NCBI GenBank assembly: GCA_000431795.1
Contig: FR887373.1
Coordinates: 245,881-268,315, forward strand
DNA: 22,435 bases
Source of the DNA: Clostridium sp. CAG:302
GTDB taxonomy: Bacteria; Bacillota_I; Bacilli_A; RF39; UBA660
Direction: 5' to 3'
Shown: positions 12,822 through 21,268 of the stretch, piece after piece
Numbering within the stretch: position 1 is the stretch's first letter
Layout of the letters: the number at the start of each line of letters is the position of its first letter
Translations under genes and position numbers: made by a program
The notes under the pieces: model-generated
Databases searched by the model: none
Told to the model about the DNA's origin: nothing
The model's input: the letters and a program-made list of their open reading frames with translations, nothing else

Positions 12822-15026
12822 ATGAAAAAGAAATTAATGAAAATGACTAAGATATTTTTAGTTTTAACTTTAATATTTTCACAATTATCTTCAGTTACTA
12901 AAGTTTTAGCAGATGAGATAACTGGTAATGATACTGAAATTAAAGATGAAACTAAAGAACTAGTGGTTAATGGATATTTAATGAATACATTTGATGATTC
13001 TATAATAGATGAAACTGAAAATGATGGTGTATTTGAATATAACGTTACCGCTGGTAAATATAGACAGATATTAACTATATCTGGCGATAAAATAGATGAT
13101 ACTAAGAGTTATAGTGTCAAAGTAAATGATAATGATAGTGTTGTTATGACTGGCGAGGAACTTAAGAATGCTACTACAGAGGGTAGTGAGATAGACTTAA
13201 CTAATTCATATAATACTATTATAGAATATACTGATAAGATTGTTATTACTGAGGTTAGTGAAGAGACTGAAACCGAAGCTTTAACTTTAGAATATAAGGC
13301 TAAAATTACTTATGAAGTAGAAGGTAATAGCTTTGATGAGGCTTTAAATGCTCTTTACGAGGAATATGTATTTGAAAATGGTAACTTTATAGTTAATGCT
13401 AAGGAATTGCCTTTATTACCTACTGTTCCTACTATGGAATACTTATATAGTTTATTAAATGAAAATAATGGTATTAAACTTGAAGTGTTTGATAAAGATA
13501 ATAATCTTGTTACATTAGAAGAAGAAACACCTGCAGAAGGAGAAATTTCTAACAATGGAGAAACACCTGTAGAGGGAGATATTTCCGGTGAGGATACTCC
13601 AGTTAGTGAAACTCTTATTAAGAATGGATATACTTTAAAATTTACTAAAGGTTTAAGTGAAGCAAGTTATAAAGTATATGTAATGGGAGATATTACTGAT
13701 GATAGTATTTTTAATACTGATGATATGATACCTACAATGGAAGGATACCTTAATGGTGAAATGATTCCTACAATGGACTTATATCTTACTAGTCATGAGA
13801 CTGAAGGAAAAGATGAATATGAGGAAGATCCATTTGGAACTATTACTATTGAAGATATTATGACTATTAATGGATATTTAAATCATTCTGAAAAAGAAAG
13901 AGAAAATACTGATTTAAATCTAGTATTTGGTAGTGATACTGATGAATTATATGTTGGCGATACTTTCAAAGTTAGTCTAGTTGTTAATTCTACAGATTTA
14001 GAAGACTATATCAATGGTATTGATGGTTTAGTTACTTATAGTGATAATCTTAAACTAATGAATGTACTATTTAATGAGAATTTAATTGGTACTTATAATG
14101 AAGATGGTAGATTTGTAGGAGCAGGTACTGAGCTTACAAATGGTACTACTGTTATAACATTTGAATTTATGGCTATTAATGATGGTGAAGGTACAGTTAC
14201 TTTAAATGGTAGTGTTGCTAATGATATGATTATTAATGAATTTGAAGAAGTTAGTACTAGTGTTAATATTACTAGAAAGAGTTCAATTAATAATTTATAT
14301 TCACTAAATGCTAGTGTTGGTACATTTGATACTTCATTTGATAAAGATGTTACTGTATATACTTTAACTGTTCCATATGGTACTAAAGAAGTTATATTAT
14401 CTGGTTCTTTAGAGGATACTTTATCAACAGTGGATGGTTTATTTAAATATGAACTTACTGAAGATAAGACTACCGCGATTATAACTGTAACTGCTGAAGA
14501 TGGTAGTACTAAGGTTTATACTGTATATATAATAAAAGAAAAACCACCAGTAGTTCCTACACCAGTAGTATACTATTATTCTTCAAATAATTATTTAAAA
14601 ACACTTGAGGCTAAGGGTTATGAAATTAAATTTGATAGAGATACTTTAGAGTATGAACTAAATGTTAATAATGATGTTAAATCTTTAGATATTACTGCTA
14701 TTGCAGAAGACTCTAGATCTAGAGTGGAAATTACTGGTAATGAAAACTTTAAAACTGGTAAAAATACTGTTATTATTTCTGTTAAAGCAGAAAATGGTGA
14801 TGTTAGAGAGTACAAGTTAATTGTAAATAGAAAGAATACTGCTACTACTACTTTAACTGAAGAAGAAGAATCTGGTAGCACTGCTGAAAAGGTTGTTATT
14901 ATAATACTTATAGTACTTGTAGTATTAGGACTTCTATATCTTATCTTTAAAAAAGATGATGATGCTACTCCTACTGTTAAACCTGAAAATAAGAAAAATA
15001 ATACAAAAAATAATAGTAAGAAATAA
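12822..15026 (+). CDS. Membrane-anchored surface protein with cohesin-like and cadherin-like beta-sandwich domains
   Basis: 734 residues from the ATG at 12822; AAAGGA is too close to the in-frame ATG at 12813 and fits 12822 (or 12819) better. A signal peptide (KKKLMKMTKIFLVLTLIF..., probably cut after VLADE) opens it. Around residues 285-355 are dockerin-like acidic segments (GDITDDSIFNTDDMIPTMEGY, FGTITIEDIMTINGYLN). Residues ~363-485 resemble a cohesin domain (VGDTFKVSLVVN, then YSDNLKLMNV, then TTVITFEFMAI). Two cadherin-like beta-sandwich domains follow (~487-574 and ~584-672; each ends in an EDGSTKVYTVYI-like strand). A membrane helix at ~691-709 and a Lys/Asn-rich cytoplasmic tail end it. 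It probably acts as an adhesin or scaffold. It lies directly upstream of the Tad genes but has its own terminator. Confidence 0.75.
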   Translation: MKKKLMKMTKIFLVLTLIFSQLSSVTKVLADEITGNDTEIKDETKELVVNGYLMNTFDDSIIDETENDGVFEYNVTAGKYRQILTISGDKIDDTKSYSVKVNDNDSVVMTGEELKNATTEGSEIDLTNSYNTIIEYTDKIVITEVSEETETEALTLEYKAKITYEVEGNSFDEALNALYEEYVFENGNFIVNAKELPLLPTVPTMEYLYSLLNENNGIKLEVFDKDNNLVTLEEETPAEGEISNNGETPVEGDISGEDTPVSETLIKNGYTLKFTKGLSEASYKVYVMGDITDDSIFNTDDMIPTMEGYLNGEMIPTMDLYLTSHETEGKDEYEEDPFGTITIEDIMTINGYLNHSEKERENTDLNLVFGSDTDELYVGDTFKVSLVVNSTDLEDYINGIDGLVTYSDNLKLMNVLFNENLIGTYNEDGRFVGAGTELTNGTTVITFEFMAINDGEGTVTLNGSVANDMIINEFEEVSTSVNITRKSSINNLYSLNASVGTFDTSFDKDVTVYTLTVPYGTKEVILSGSLEDTLSTVDGLFKYELTEDKTTAIITVTAEDGSTKVYTVYIIKEKPPVVPTPVVYYYSSNNYLKTLEAKGYEIKFDRDTLEYELNVNNDVKSLDITAIAEDSRSRVEITGNENFKTGKNTVIISVKAENGDVREYKLIVNRKNTATTTLTEEEESGSTAEKVVIIILIVLVVLGLLYLIFKKDDDATPTVKPENKKNNTKNNSKK

Positions 15027-15032
15027 ATAAAG

Positions 15033-15068
15033 AAAAAGAAAGAAATATCTTTCTTTTTTTTCTTTTTT
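15033..15068 (+). terminator. Terminator of the surface-protein gene
   Basis: AAAAAGAAAGA and TCTTTCTTTTT form an 11-bp stem with loop AATA, followed by a long T-rich tract. Confidence 0.85.
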
Positions 15069-15069
15069 T

Positions 15070-15078
15070 TGCTATAAT
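15070..15078 (+). promoter_or_regulatory. Extended -10 promoter of the Tad operon
   Basis: TGCTATAAT immediately after the T-tract of the preceding terminator, 28 bases before the tadE start codon. The -35 would fall inside the T-tract and is poor. Confidence 0.6.
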
Positions 15079-15105
15079 GAAATAGATAATAGGGAGAGTG
15101 TCTAT

Positions 15106-15444
15106 ATGAATAGAAAGGGTCAAGCTTTAGTAGAATTTGTTTTGATATTACCAGTATTTATATTGATATTGTTTGCTATTGTTGATTTTGGTACTATTTT
15201 AAGTAAAAAAAATGAACTAGAAAATGATAGTATGGATATTGTTTCACTTGTTAAGAATGGTACTACTATAGAGGATATTAATAAGAAATATACTGATTTA
15301 GATATAACTATGAAAGAGGATAATCAATATACTAATATAACTATTACTGAGAATGTTAAAGTTATAACTCCAGGACTTAATTTGATACTTGGTAATCCAT
15401 ATAAGATTACTGTAGAAAGGGTAATACCTAATGTTAATACTTAA
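15106..15444 (+). CDS. tadE: TadE-like pseudopilin
   Basis: 112 residues; GGGAG ribosome binding site. TadE/TadG-type minor pseudopilins take part in assembly of Tad (Flp) pili. The N-terminus MNRKGQALVEFVLILPVF has the class III prepilin form: a cleavage Gly at 5, then a hydrophobic helix with Glu10 at +5 of the mature chain. The rest is a short hydrophilic domain. First gene of a compact operon through TadC. Its stop codon overlaps the next gene by 14 bases. Confidence 0.82.
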   Translation: MNRKGQALVEFVLILPVFILILFAIVDFGTILSKKNELENDSMDIVSLVKNGTTIEDINKKYTDLDITMKEDNQYTNITITENVKVITPGLNLILGNPYKITVERVIPNVNT

Positions 15445-15820
15445 TAATAAGGGTCAAAGTTTAGTCCTATTCGTAGTTATTATGCCAATTATATTACTTA
15501 TGTTTGTACTTGTATATGATATTGGTAATGCCATGTATGAAAAGAATAAACTTTCTAATGTTAGTTATATGGTAATAGATTATGCTCTTGATAATATGGA
15601 TAAAGTTGATGAGAATGATTTAATTGATTTGATAGATAAGAATACTAATAATCTTAGTAGTGTATCTGTACTTATAGATAATGGTAAGGTTAATGTAACT
15701 CTTACTAAAACTATAAAGGGAACTTTTGGTAAAGTATTTAATTTTGATTTGATTGAGGCTAAAAGTGAATATACTGGTTATATGGATAATGGTAATAAAA
15801 GAATAGAGAAGGTAGGTTGA
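15431..15820 (+). CDS. Second TadE/TadG-like pseudopilin, lacking Glu+5
   Basis: 129 residues; AAAGGG about 9 bases before the ATG, overlapping the previous gene. The N-terminus LNNKGQSLVLFVVIMPIILL copies the TadE layout with processing Gly at 8, but the +5 residue is Leu rather than Glu. In type IV pilin systems the +5 Glu helps subunits join a growing fibre, and subunits lacking it can occupy the tip (as GspK does in type II secretion). A capping role is inferred. The soluble domain is short and unrecognised. Confidence 0.75.
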   Translation: MLILNNKGQSLVLFVVIMPIILLMFVLVYDIGNAMYEKNKLSNVSYMVIDYALDNMDKVDENDLIDLIDKNTNNLSSVSVLIDNGKVNVTLTKTIKGTFGKVFNFDLIEAKSEYTGYMDNGNKRIEKVG

Positions 15821-15824
15821 TACT

Positions 15825-16592
15825 ATGAATGGTAAAATAATAAGTGTATCTTCAGTAAAGGGTGGAGTTGGTAAGACAACAATACTTCTTAATCTAGCGG
15901 GTATTTATTGTGAACTTGGTAAAAGAGTATTAATTATTGATATGGATTTGTTTTCTGGTGGTATAGCGATATCTCTTGATATTAAGAATACTAAGGATAT
16001 ATTTATGCTAGTGGATAGTATGGCTAATAATAGATTTACGGAACTTAGTAAGTATGTTACTTCTTATAATTCTAATATTGATGTATTAGCTGCTCCTAGA
16101 GACCCTAGAGAGGCAATGAAAGTTGATAGTAGGTATATTCCTCTTATATTTGATGCTGCTAAAAAGGAATATGATGTAGTACTTGTGGATACTTCTCATG
16201 TACTTAATGATATTAATTTGACTATTCTTGATTATTCTTATATGTCTTTATTTATTGTTACTAATGATTTAGTAGATTTAAAGAATATGAAGAGTTTACT
16301 TAGTGTCTTTATTGATACTGATAAGAAGAATTATTTAATTTGTTTAAATAGTTCTAGAGATACTGGTAGGGATTATATGAGTATGTATGATATTAGGGCT
16401 ACGATAGATAGTAATATTGATTATACTATATCTAGTAATTATTATATAAAGAATATTGATAAGTATGTTATGAGTGGTGAGATACTTACTTTGAATAAGA
16501 AGATTAATACTTTTCATCCTAAAGATGTTGCTAATATGAAGAAGATGGCACTTGATTTGATTGATGATAGACATATTAAGGAGGGAAAGTAG
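15825..16592 (+). CDS. tadZ: TadZ/CpaE-like ParA-MinD family ATPase
   Basis: 255 residues, starting 4 bases after the previous stop. A deviant Walker A of the ParA/MinD class, KGGVGKT, is at residues 12-18, with DMDLFSGG following beta-strand 2 and DVVLVDTSH as the Walker B region. TadZ/CpaE proteins position the pilus machine at the pole or membrane. The short form here lacks the N-terminal receiver-like domain of CpaE. It sits just before the tadA ATPase gene, the standard Tad order. Confidence 0.82.
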   Translation: MNGKIISVSSVKGGVGKTTILLNLAGIYCELGKRVLIIDMDLFSGGIAISLDIKNTKDIFMLVDSMANNRFTELSKYVTSYNSNIDVLAAPRDPREAMKVDSRYIPLIFDAAKKEYDVVLVDTSHVLNDINLTILDYSYMSLFIVTNDLVDLKNMKSLLSVFIDTDKKNYLICLNSSRDTGRDYMSMYDIRATIDSNIDYTISSNYYIKNIDKYVMSGEILTLNKKINTFHPKDVANMKKMALDLIDDRHIKEGK

Positions 16593-16593
16593 A

Positions 16594-17916
16594 ATGGCTA
16601 AGAAGACACTTACTGAGGCTTTTGATGTTAAGCCTAAAGAAACTCCTAAAAATGGTTTAAAAGATTATGATATATTTGGTGATAAGGGACTACTTGATAG
16701 TCTTAGAACGAAGATAGTTCAGAACTTAATTGAAGAGAATATTCCTGATGATGGTTTACTTGAGGATTATATTAATAATGAGATTGATAATACTTTAAGT
16801 GGATATGATTTGGGTACTTTAGAGAGAGGACATATTTTTAATTTAATTCAGAATGAAATAATGGGATATGGTCCTATTACTCCTTTGTTACAAGATAATG
16901 CTATTACTGAGATAATGGTAAATGCTCCTAATGAGATATATGTTGAAATAGATGGTAAGATAGCTAAGGATGAAACAGTATCGTTTATTAATGATAAGCA
17001 TATTATTAGAACTATTCAGAGGATAGTACAACCTCTTGGTAGAACTATTGATGCTGCTAATCCGATGGTTGATGCTAGACTTAGAGATGGTTCAAGACTT
17101 AATGCAGTTATTCCACCACTTAGTTTGAAAGGACCTGTTCTTACAATAAGAAAGTTTAATAAGAAATTAGAATCTATTGATGATTTATTAAGAGGTGGCT
17201 CTCTTACTGTTAATATGGCAAGATTTCTTGAAGCTGCTGTTCAAGCTAAACTTAATATTATTATATCTGGTGGTACTGGTACTGGTAAAACGACACTTCT
17301 TAATATATTATCTGGTTTTCTAGGAGAAGATGAGAGAATTATTACTATTGAGGATGCGGCAGAACTTAAACTTCATCAGAAACATGTTATTTCGTTAGAG
17401 ACAAGACTTATTAATTATGAGGGTGAAGGAGAGGTTACTATTAGAGATTTGGTTAGAAACTCTCTTAGAATGAGACCAGACCGTATTATAGTAGGCGAAG
17501 TAAGAGGTAAAGAGGCTTTTGATATGATGCAGGCTATGAATACTGGTCATGAGGGCTCTCTTACTACATTACATGCTAATAATTCTATTGATACAATTAA
17601 TAGACTTGAGACAATGATTTTAATGAATGAGATGGAAATACCAGTGTCTGCGGTTAGAGGGTATATTGCTAATGCTATTGATTTGATTGTTCAAATAGAT
17701 AGATTATCTGATGGTAAAAGAAAGATTACTTCTATTAGTGAGATAGATGGTATGAAAGATGGAGAGATTGTTCTTAAAGAGATATTTTCATTTAAGCAAG
17801 TTGGGGTGGCTAATGATGGAAGTGTAATGGGAGAGTTTGGTGTTTATAAGAGAAAACCTAGAGTTTATGATAAAATTACAAGAAAAGGTATAGATATTAA
17901 AGATATTTTTAACTAA
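16594..17916 (+). CDS. tadA: TadA/CpaF secretion-superfamily ATPase
   Basis: 440 residues from the ATG at 16594, one base after the tadZ stop and preceded by GGAGGG; the longer frame from 16561 is rejected because it overlaps tadZ and lacks a binding site. TadA is the hexameric cytoplasmic ATPase powering Tad pilus assembly and retraction. Landmarks: NEIMGYGPITPLL and ITEIMVNAP in the N-domain, Walker A GGTGTGKTT from residue 226, the Asp-box EDAAELKLHQ, Walker B RPDRIIVGEVRG (296-304 region) and the His-box TGHEGSLTTLHAN. All look intact. Confidence 0.95.
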   Translation: MAKKTLTEAFDVKPKETPKNGLKDYDIFGDKGLLDSLRTKIVQNLIEENIPDDGLLEDYINNEIDNTLSGYDLGTLERGHIFNLIQNEIMGYGPITPLLQDNAITEIMVNAPNEIYVEIDGKIAKDETVSFINDKHIIRTIQRIVQPLGRTIDAANPMVDARLRDGSRLNAVIPPLSLKGPVLTIRKFNKKLESIDDLLRGGSLTVNMARFLEAAVQAKLNIIISGGTGTGKTTLLNILSGFLGEDERIITIEDAAELKLHQKHVISLETRLINYEGEGEVTIRDLVRNSLRMRPDRIIVGEVRGKEAFDMMQAMNTGHEGSLTTLHANNSIDTINRLETMILMNEMEIPVSAVRGYIANAIDLIVQIDRLSDGKRKITSISEIDGMKDGEIVLKEIFSFKQVGVANDGSVMGEFGVYKRKPRVYDKITRKGIDIKDIFN

Positions 17917-17936
17917 AGAAGAAAGGGATGATAATT

Positions 17937-18932
17937 ATGGAAACAATGTTTATTTTGCAGGGTATTTTACTTGTTATACTTTTGATAATTATCATTATTT
18001 TATTTAGAAATGTACTAGGAGATAAGAAGGCGGCGAGAATTAAGTATTATTCTTTGGAGCCTATTAAGAGAGAAGAATTATCTTTTAGTGATAAATTTGT
18101 TAGTGGATATATATCTTTTGTTGGTAGATTTAGGAAAATTGTTAAGAAGAGTAATTATTTTACTAAGAGAAGTAAGAAGTATGAAAGATATATTAAATAT
18201 AAAGATAGAGATAGAGTACAGACTGTTGATTTTATTACTAATAAGTTTATTATATCGATAGTATTTATTATTTTAACTACTATATCACAAATATTTACTA
18301 CTAATTATTTCTCTTTATTTGGATATATTATTAATTATTTTATTGGATATTATTTACTTGATATATTGTTATTTTTGAATTATAAGAGAAAGACTAGAAA
18401 TATAGAGAATGATTTACTTAGGGCAATAATTATTATGAATAATTGTTTTAAGGCTGGTAAGAGTACACTTCAGGCATTACAGACTGCTAGCGAAGAGCTT
18501 CCTTATCCTCTTGGAGATGAGTTTAAAAAGATGTATTTGGATATGAAATATGGATTATCTGTTGATACTGTTTTTGAAAGATTTGCTAGAAGGGTTAAAC
18601 TACAGGAGGCTGTTTATGTTTCTTCATCTCTTACTGTTCTTAATAAGACTGGTGGTAATATAGTAGAGGTATTTTCTTCTATTGAGAGAACTTTATTTGA
18701 TAAGAAGAAGTTAAAGGAAGAAATGAAGAATATTAGTTCTGCTCCTAAGATTGTAGTTATTATACTTAGTATTGTACCAGTACTATTTATAGGGGTTGTT
18801 TACTTACTTAATCCAACATACTTTAATCCTTTATTTAGTTCTACTCTTGGATATATTATTATTGCTATTATTGTGATTATGTTTATTATATATTTGATAA
18901 CTTTATTAAGAACACTAAAGGTGGATGAGTAA
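17937..18932 (+). CDS. tadB: TadB-like inner-membrane platform protein
   Basis: 331 residues from the ATG at 17937; GAAAGGG is immediately before the in-frame ATG at 17928 and correctly spaced for 17937. One N-terminal helix, a basic cytoplasmic stretch, two helices, then a T2SSF (GspF-type) domain: IIIMNNCFKAGKSTLQALQ, FERFARRVKLQEAVYVSSSL, LNKTGGNIVEVFSSIERTL, and two C-terminal helices. It forms the membrane platform contacting TadA, probably with TadC. Its stop codon nearly touches the tadC start. Confidence 0.88.
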   Translation: METMFILQGILLVILLIIIIILFRNVLGDKKAARIKYYSLEPIKREELSFSDKFVSGYISFVGRFRKIVKKSNYFTKRSKKYERYIKYKDRDRVQTVDFITNKFIISIVFIILTTISQIFTTNYFSLFGYIINYFIGYYLLDILLFLNYKRKTRNIENDLLRAIIIMNNCFKAGKSTLQALQTASEELPYPLGDEFKKMYLDMKYGLSVDTVFERFARRVKLQEAVYVSSSLTVLNKTGGNIVEVFSSIERTLFDKKKLKEEMKNISSAPKIVVIILSIVPVLFIGVVYLLNPTYFNPLFSSTLGYIIIAIIVIMFIIYLITLLRTLKVDE

Positions 18933-18933
18933 T

Positions 18934-19650
18934 ATGAAGAAGAAAATGAAAAAGAAGAATGATAATTCTTTAAGAAGTTTATATAGTAAGAAAGTACTTA
19001 ATAAAATTGATGAAAAGATTAATTTACTTGGAGTATCTTCAAGAGTTAGTACTTTGACTTTTTTGAATATTAGATTAATTACGATGATAGTTTTGGGAAT
19101 AGTTGTATTTGTTTCTTTTGACTATGGTTATATTTATGTACCATTTGTAATGATAATTTATTATATTTTATTTGAGAAGATATTTTTGAATAGAAAAATT
19201 AAGAAGAGAACGGAGAAACTTAATAGTGAAGCTATATATTTCTTTGAGGTTTTGACTTTGTCTCTTCAGACTGGGAGAAACTTGAATGAGGCTATATCTG
19301 TTACTATTAATAGTGTTGATGGAGAGTTGTCTTTGGAGTTTAAAGAGGCTATAAGACAAACTAGATTTGGTAAGAGCTTGAATGAGAGTTTAAATGATAT
19401 TCAGAAGTTTATACCTTCGGATAGTATTAATAATATTATTTTATCTCTTACTCAGTCTAATATGTATGGTAGTAGTATTATTGATACTATGCATAGTCAG
19501 ATTGATTATTTGAGGCAAAGAAGAATATTAGAGGTTAAAGCTAAGATTAGTAAGGTACCAATTAAGATAAGTGTTATATCAGTATTTTTCTTTATACCAC
19601 TTATATTACTTATTATATTAGGACCGGTAATACTTGGTTATATTGGTTAA
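18934..19650 (+). CDS. tadC: TadC-like inner-membrane platform protein
   Basis: 238 residues from the ATG at 18934, one base after the tadB stop, with AAAGGTGG about 9 bases upstream; the ATG at 18925 overlaps that ribosome binding site. A second T2SSF domain: FFEVLTLSLQTGRNLNEAIS, FKEAIRQTRFGKSLNESLND, then ILSLTQSNMYGSSIIDTMHSQ, with a hydrophobic C-terminus. Last recognisable gene of the operon. No Flp pilin or TadV prepilin peptidase is present in the window. Confidence 0.88.
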   Translation: MKKKMKKKNDNSLRSLYSKKVLNKIDEKINLLGVSSRVSTLTFLNIRLITMIVLGIVVFVSFDYGYIYVPFVMIIYYILFEKIFLNRKIKKRTEKLNSEAIYFFEVLTLSLQTGRNLNEAISVTINSVDGELSLEFKEAIRQTRFGKSLNESLNDIQKFIPSDSINNIILSLTQSNMYGSSIIDTMHSQIDYLRQRRILEVKAKISKVPIKISVISVFFFIPLILLIILGPVILGYIG

Positions 19651-19666
19651 TATATTTAAATATATC

Positions 19667-19695
19667 TTGACTGTGAGAGAAAATAATAGTATTAT
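19667..19695 (+). promoter_or_regulatory. Promoter of the yebC-family gene
   Basis: TTGACT (19667-19672), 17 bases, TATTAT (19690-19695), 30 bases before the start codon. It separates this gene from the Tad operon. Confidence 0.65.
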
Positions 19696-19725
19696 ATAAA
19701 AAGAAAATTATGAGGAGGAATATTT

Positions 19726-20445
19726 ATGTCAGGACATAGTAAATGGTCTACGATTAAGAGAAAAAAAGGGGCAATTGATAGTGAAAGAAGTAAGGTTTTT
19801 CAGAAACTTGCTAAAGAACTTTATGTAGCTGCAAAGAGTGGTGATCCTAATCCTGAAAATAATCCTGGACTAAGAATGGTTATAGAAAAAGCTAAGGGTG
19901 AAAATATGCCTAAGGCTAATATTGAGTCTGCGATTAATAAGGCTAAGAATGCTGGTAATGGTGAGAATTATGAATCTGTTAGATATGAGGGATATGGTCC
20001 TTCTGGTGTGGCTATTATGATTGATTGTCTTACTGATAATAAGAATAGAACTGCTGGATTTGTAAGAAGTACTTTAACTAAAAGAGGGGGTAATTTAGGT
20101 ACTGATGGTTCTGTTAGTTATTTATTTGAAAGAAAAGGTGTTTTAGTACTTGAAAAAGTATATGATGAAGATAAACTTATGGAAGATATTCTTTCTTTAG
20201 ATATACTTGATTTTATTACTGAAGATGATAGTTATGTTATTTATACTGATTCTAATAGTTTTATAGAGGTTAAAGATGCTTTAACTAATATGGGTTATGA
20301 TAAGTTTATTGTTAGTGAAGTTACTTTTGTACCGAATAATTATATGGAACTTGATGAAGAGAGTACTGAGAAGGTTATTAATTTGATTGATGCTTTGAAT
20401 GATTTGGATGATGTTCAGAATGTATATCATAATTTAGATATTTAA
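19726..20445 (+). CDS. yebC: YebC/PmpR (TACO1) family protein
   Basis: 239 residues, the family's usual length; strong AGGAGG. The signature N-terminus MSGHSKWSTIKRKKGAIDSERSKVF is followed by the expected three-domain layout, with NMPKANIESAINKAKN, YEGYGPSGVAIMID and TDNKNRTAGFVRS easily recognised. The family has been described as DNA-binding regulators and, more recently, as ribosome-associated factors that help translate proline-rich stretches; the second role is now better supported. It stands alone with its own promoter and is followed by copy E of the dispersed element, with no separate terminator. Confidence 0.95.
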   Translation: MSGHSKWSTIKRKKGAIDSERSKVFQKLAKELYVAAKSGDPNPENNPGLRMVIEKAKGENMPKANIESAINKAKNAGNGENYESVRYEGYGPSGVAIMIDCLTDNKNRTAGFVRSTLTKRGGNLGTDGSVSYLFERKGVLVLEKVYDEDKLMEDILSLDILDFITEDDSYVIYTDSNSFIEVKDALTNMGYDKFIVSEVTFVPNNYMELDEESTEKVINLIDALNDLDDVQNVYHNLDI

Positions 20446-20457
20446 TTTATTTATTAT

Positions 20458-20544
20458 TAGCACTCTAAGCCTAAGGTCTTAGAGTGTTCTTTTGAGCCCA
20501 TAGTCTCAAAAGAATATATCTACATATCTATTATATATAAGCCA
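20458..20544 (+). repeat. Double-hairpin dispersed element, copy E
   Basis: CACTCTAAG with CTTAGAGTG enclosing C-C-TAAG-G-T, then TTCTTTTGAG with CTCAAAAGAA enclosing C-C-CATA-G-T. The stem 2 change from TTATTTT to TTCTTTT is matched by AAAATAA to AAAAGAA. The tail is identical to copy A over 32 bases. It starts about 13 bases after the yebC stop in the same orientation. With no other terminator present, its first hairpin plus the T-rich strand may end that transcript. Confidence 0.85.
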
Positions 20545-20590
20545 AATATATCTACTATGATATTATTTGATATTAAAATAAAGTAAAGAT

Positions 20591-20638
20591 AATTTTATTA
20601 AAATTATTGATAATAAAATTAAAATATGGTAATATAAT
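20591..20638 (+). promoter_or_regulatory. Promoter with overlapping inverted repeat, start of the TasA-like array
   Basis: TTGATA (20607-20612), 17 bases, TAATAT with TGG (20630-20635), or TATAAT at 20633-20638. A perfect 10-base inverted repeat, AATTTTATTA (20591-20600) and TAATAAAATT (20611-20620), straddles the -35 and could be an operator. Confidence 0.5.
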
Positions 20639-20667
20639 AGTAGGTTAATAGATAGAGGTGATAGAAA

Positions 20668-21264
20668 ATGAAATTTAGTAAAATGATTTTTGTTTTGACA
20701 ATTGCCGCTAGTGCTATATTTATTTGTATGATGGGTAGTTCTTATGCTTATTATACTGCTACTGCTACTAATATAAGTGTTACTACTGGTACTATTAATA
20801 ATGGTATTTCAGTAGTATTTACTGATAATAATTATGTTAATGTTAAGACAGGTGTTCCTTTAGATGATGAACAAGTTATGGAATATGCTAAGGCTAATAC
20901 TTTTTCAATAATGCCTGATGCTACAATTTTAGAGGGGTATGATGTTTATGTTAATATTTCATTAATTAATGTTAAAATAGATGATGCTTTAAAAGTAAGT
21001 GATTTTAAGTATAGTCTTGTTTGTATGGATGGTAATAATAGTCAAAGTAATCTTGGTAGTGGTGATGGTACTTCAATTACTACTGGTACTAATATTTCTA
21101 TTGGTGATATGAGTACTACTAATAATACATTTAATATTAATACTAATTATCAATGTTATTTTAGAGTATGGATTGCTAATAAGGCTGATACTAGTCAGAA
21201 TGAACTTATGGATAAGAAGTTTTCAGCATTATTAAAAGTAAATACTATTATGAGAAAGCAGTGA
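20668..21264 (+). CDS. TasA/camelysin-like anchored or secreted protein 1
   Basis: 198 residues; AGAGGTGATAG ribosome binding site. A signal region (residues 6-28, ending GSSYAYYTA) precedes TATNISVTTGTINNGISVVF, the layout of TasA/CalY-type proteins with SipW-type signals, which form extracellular fibres or matrix. The rest is a Thr/Asn-rich beta domain with two cysteines (CMDG and NYQCYF) that could pair outside the cell. No signal peptidase gene is in the window. Family assignment rests on layout rather than strong motif identity. Confidence 0.6.
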   Translation: MKFSKMIFVLTIAASAIFICMMGSSYAYYTATATNISVTTGTINNGISVVFTDNNYVNVKTGVPLDDEQVMEYAKANTFSIMPDATILEGYDVYVNISLINVKIDDALKVSDFKYSLVCMDGNNSQSNLGSGDGTSITTGTNISIGDMSTTNNTFNINTNYQCYFRVWIANKADTSQNELMDKKFSALLKVNTIMRKQ

Positions 21265-21268
21265 TTTT

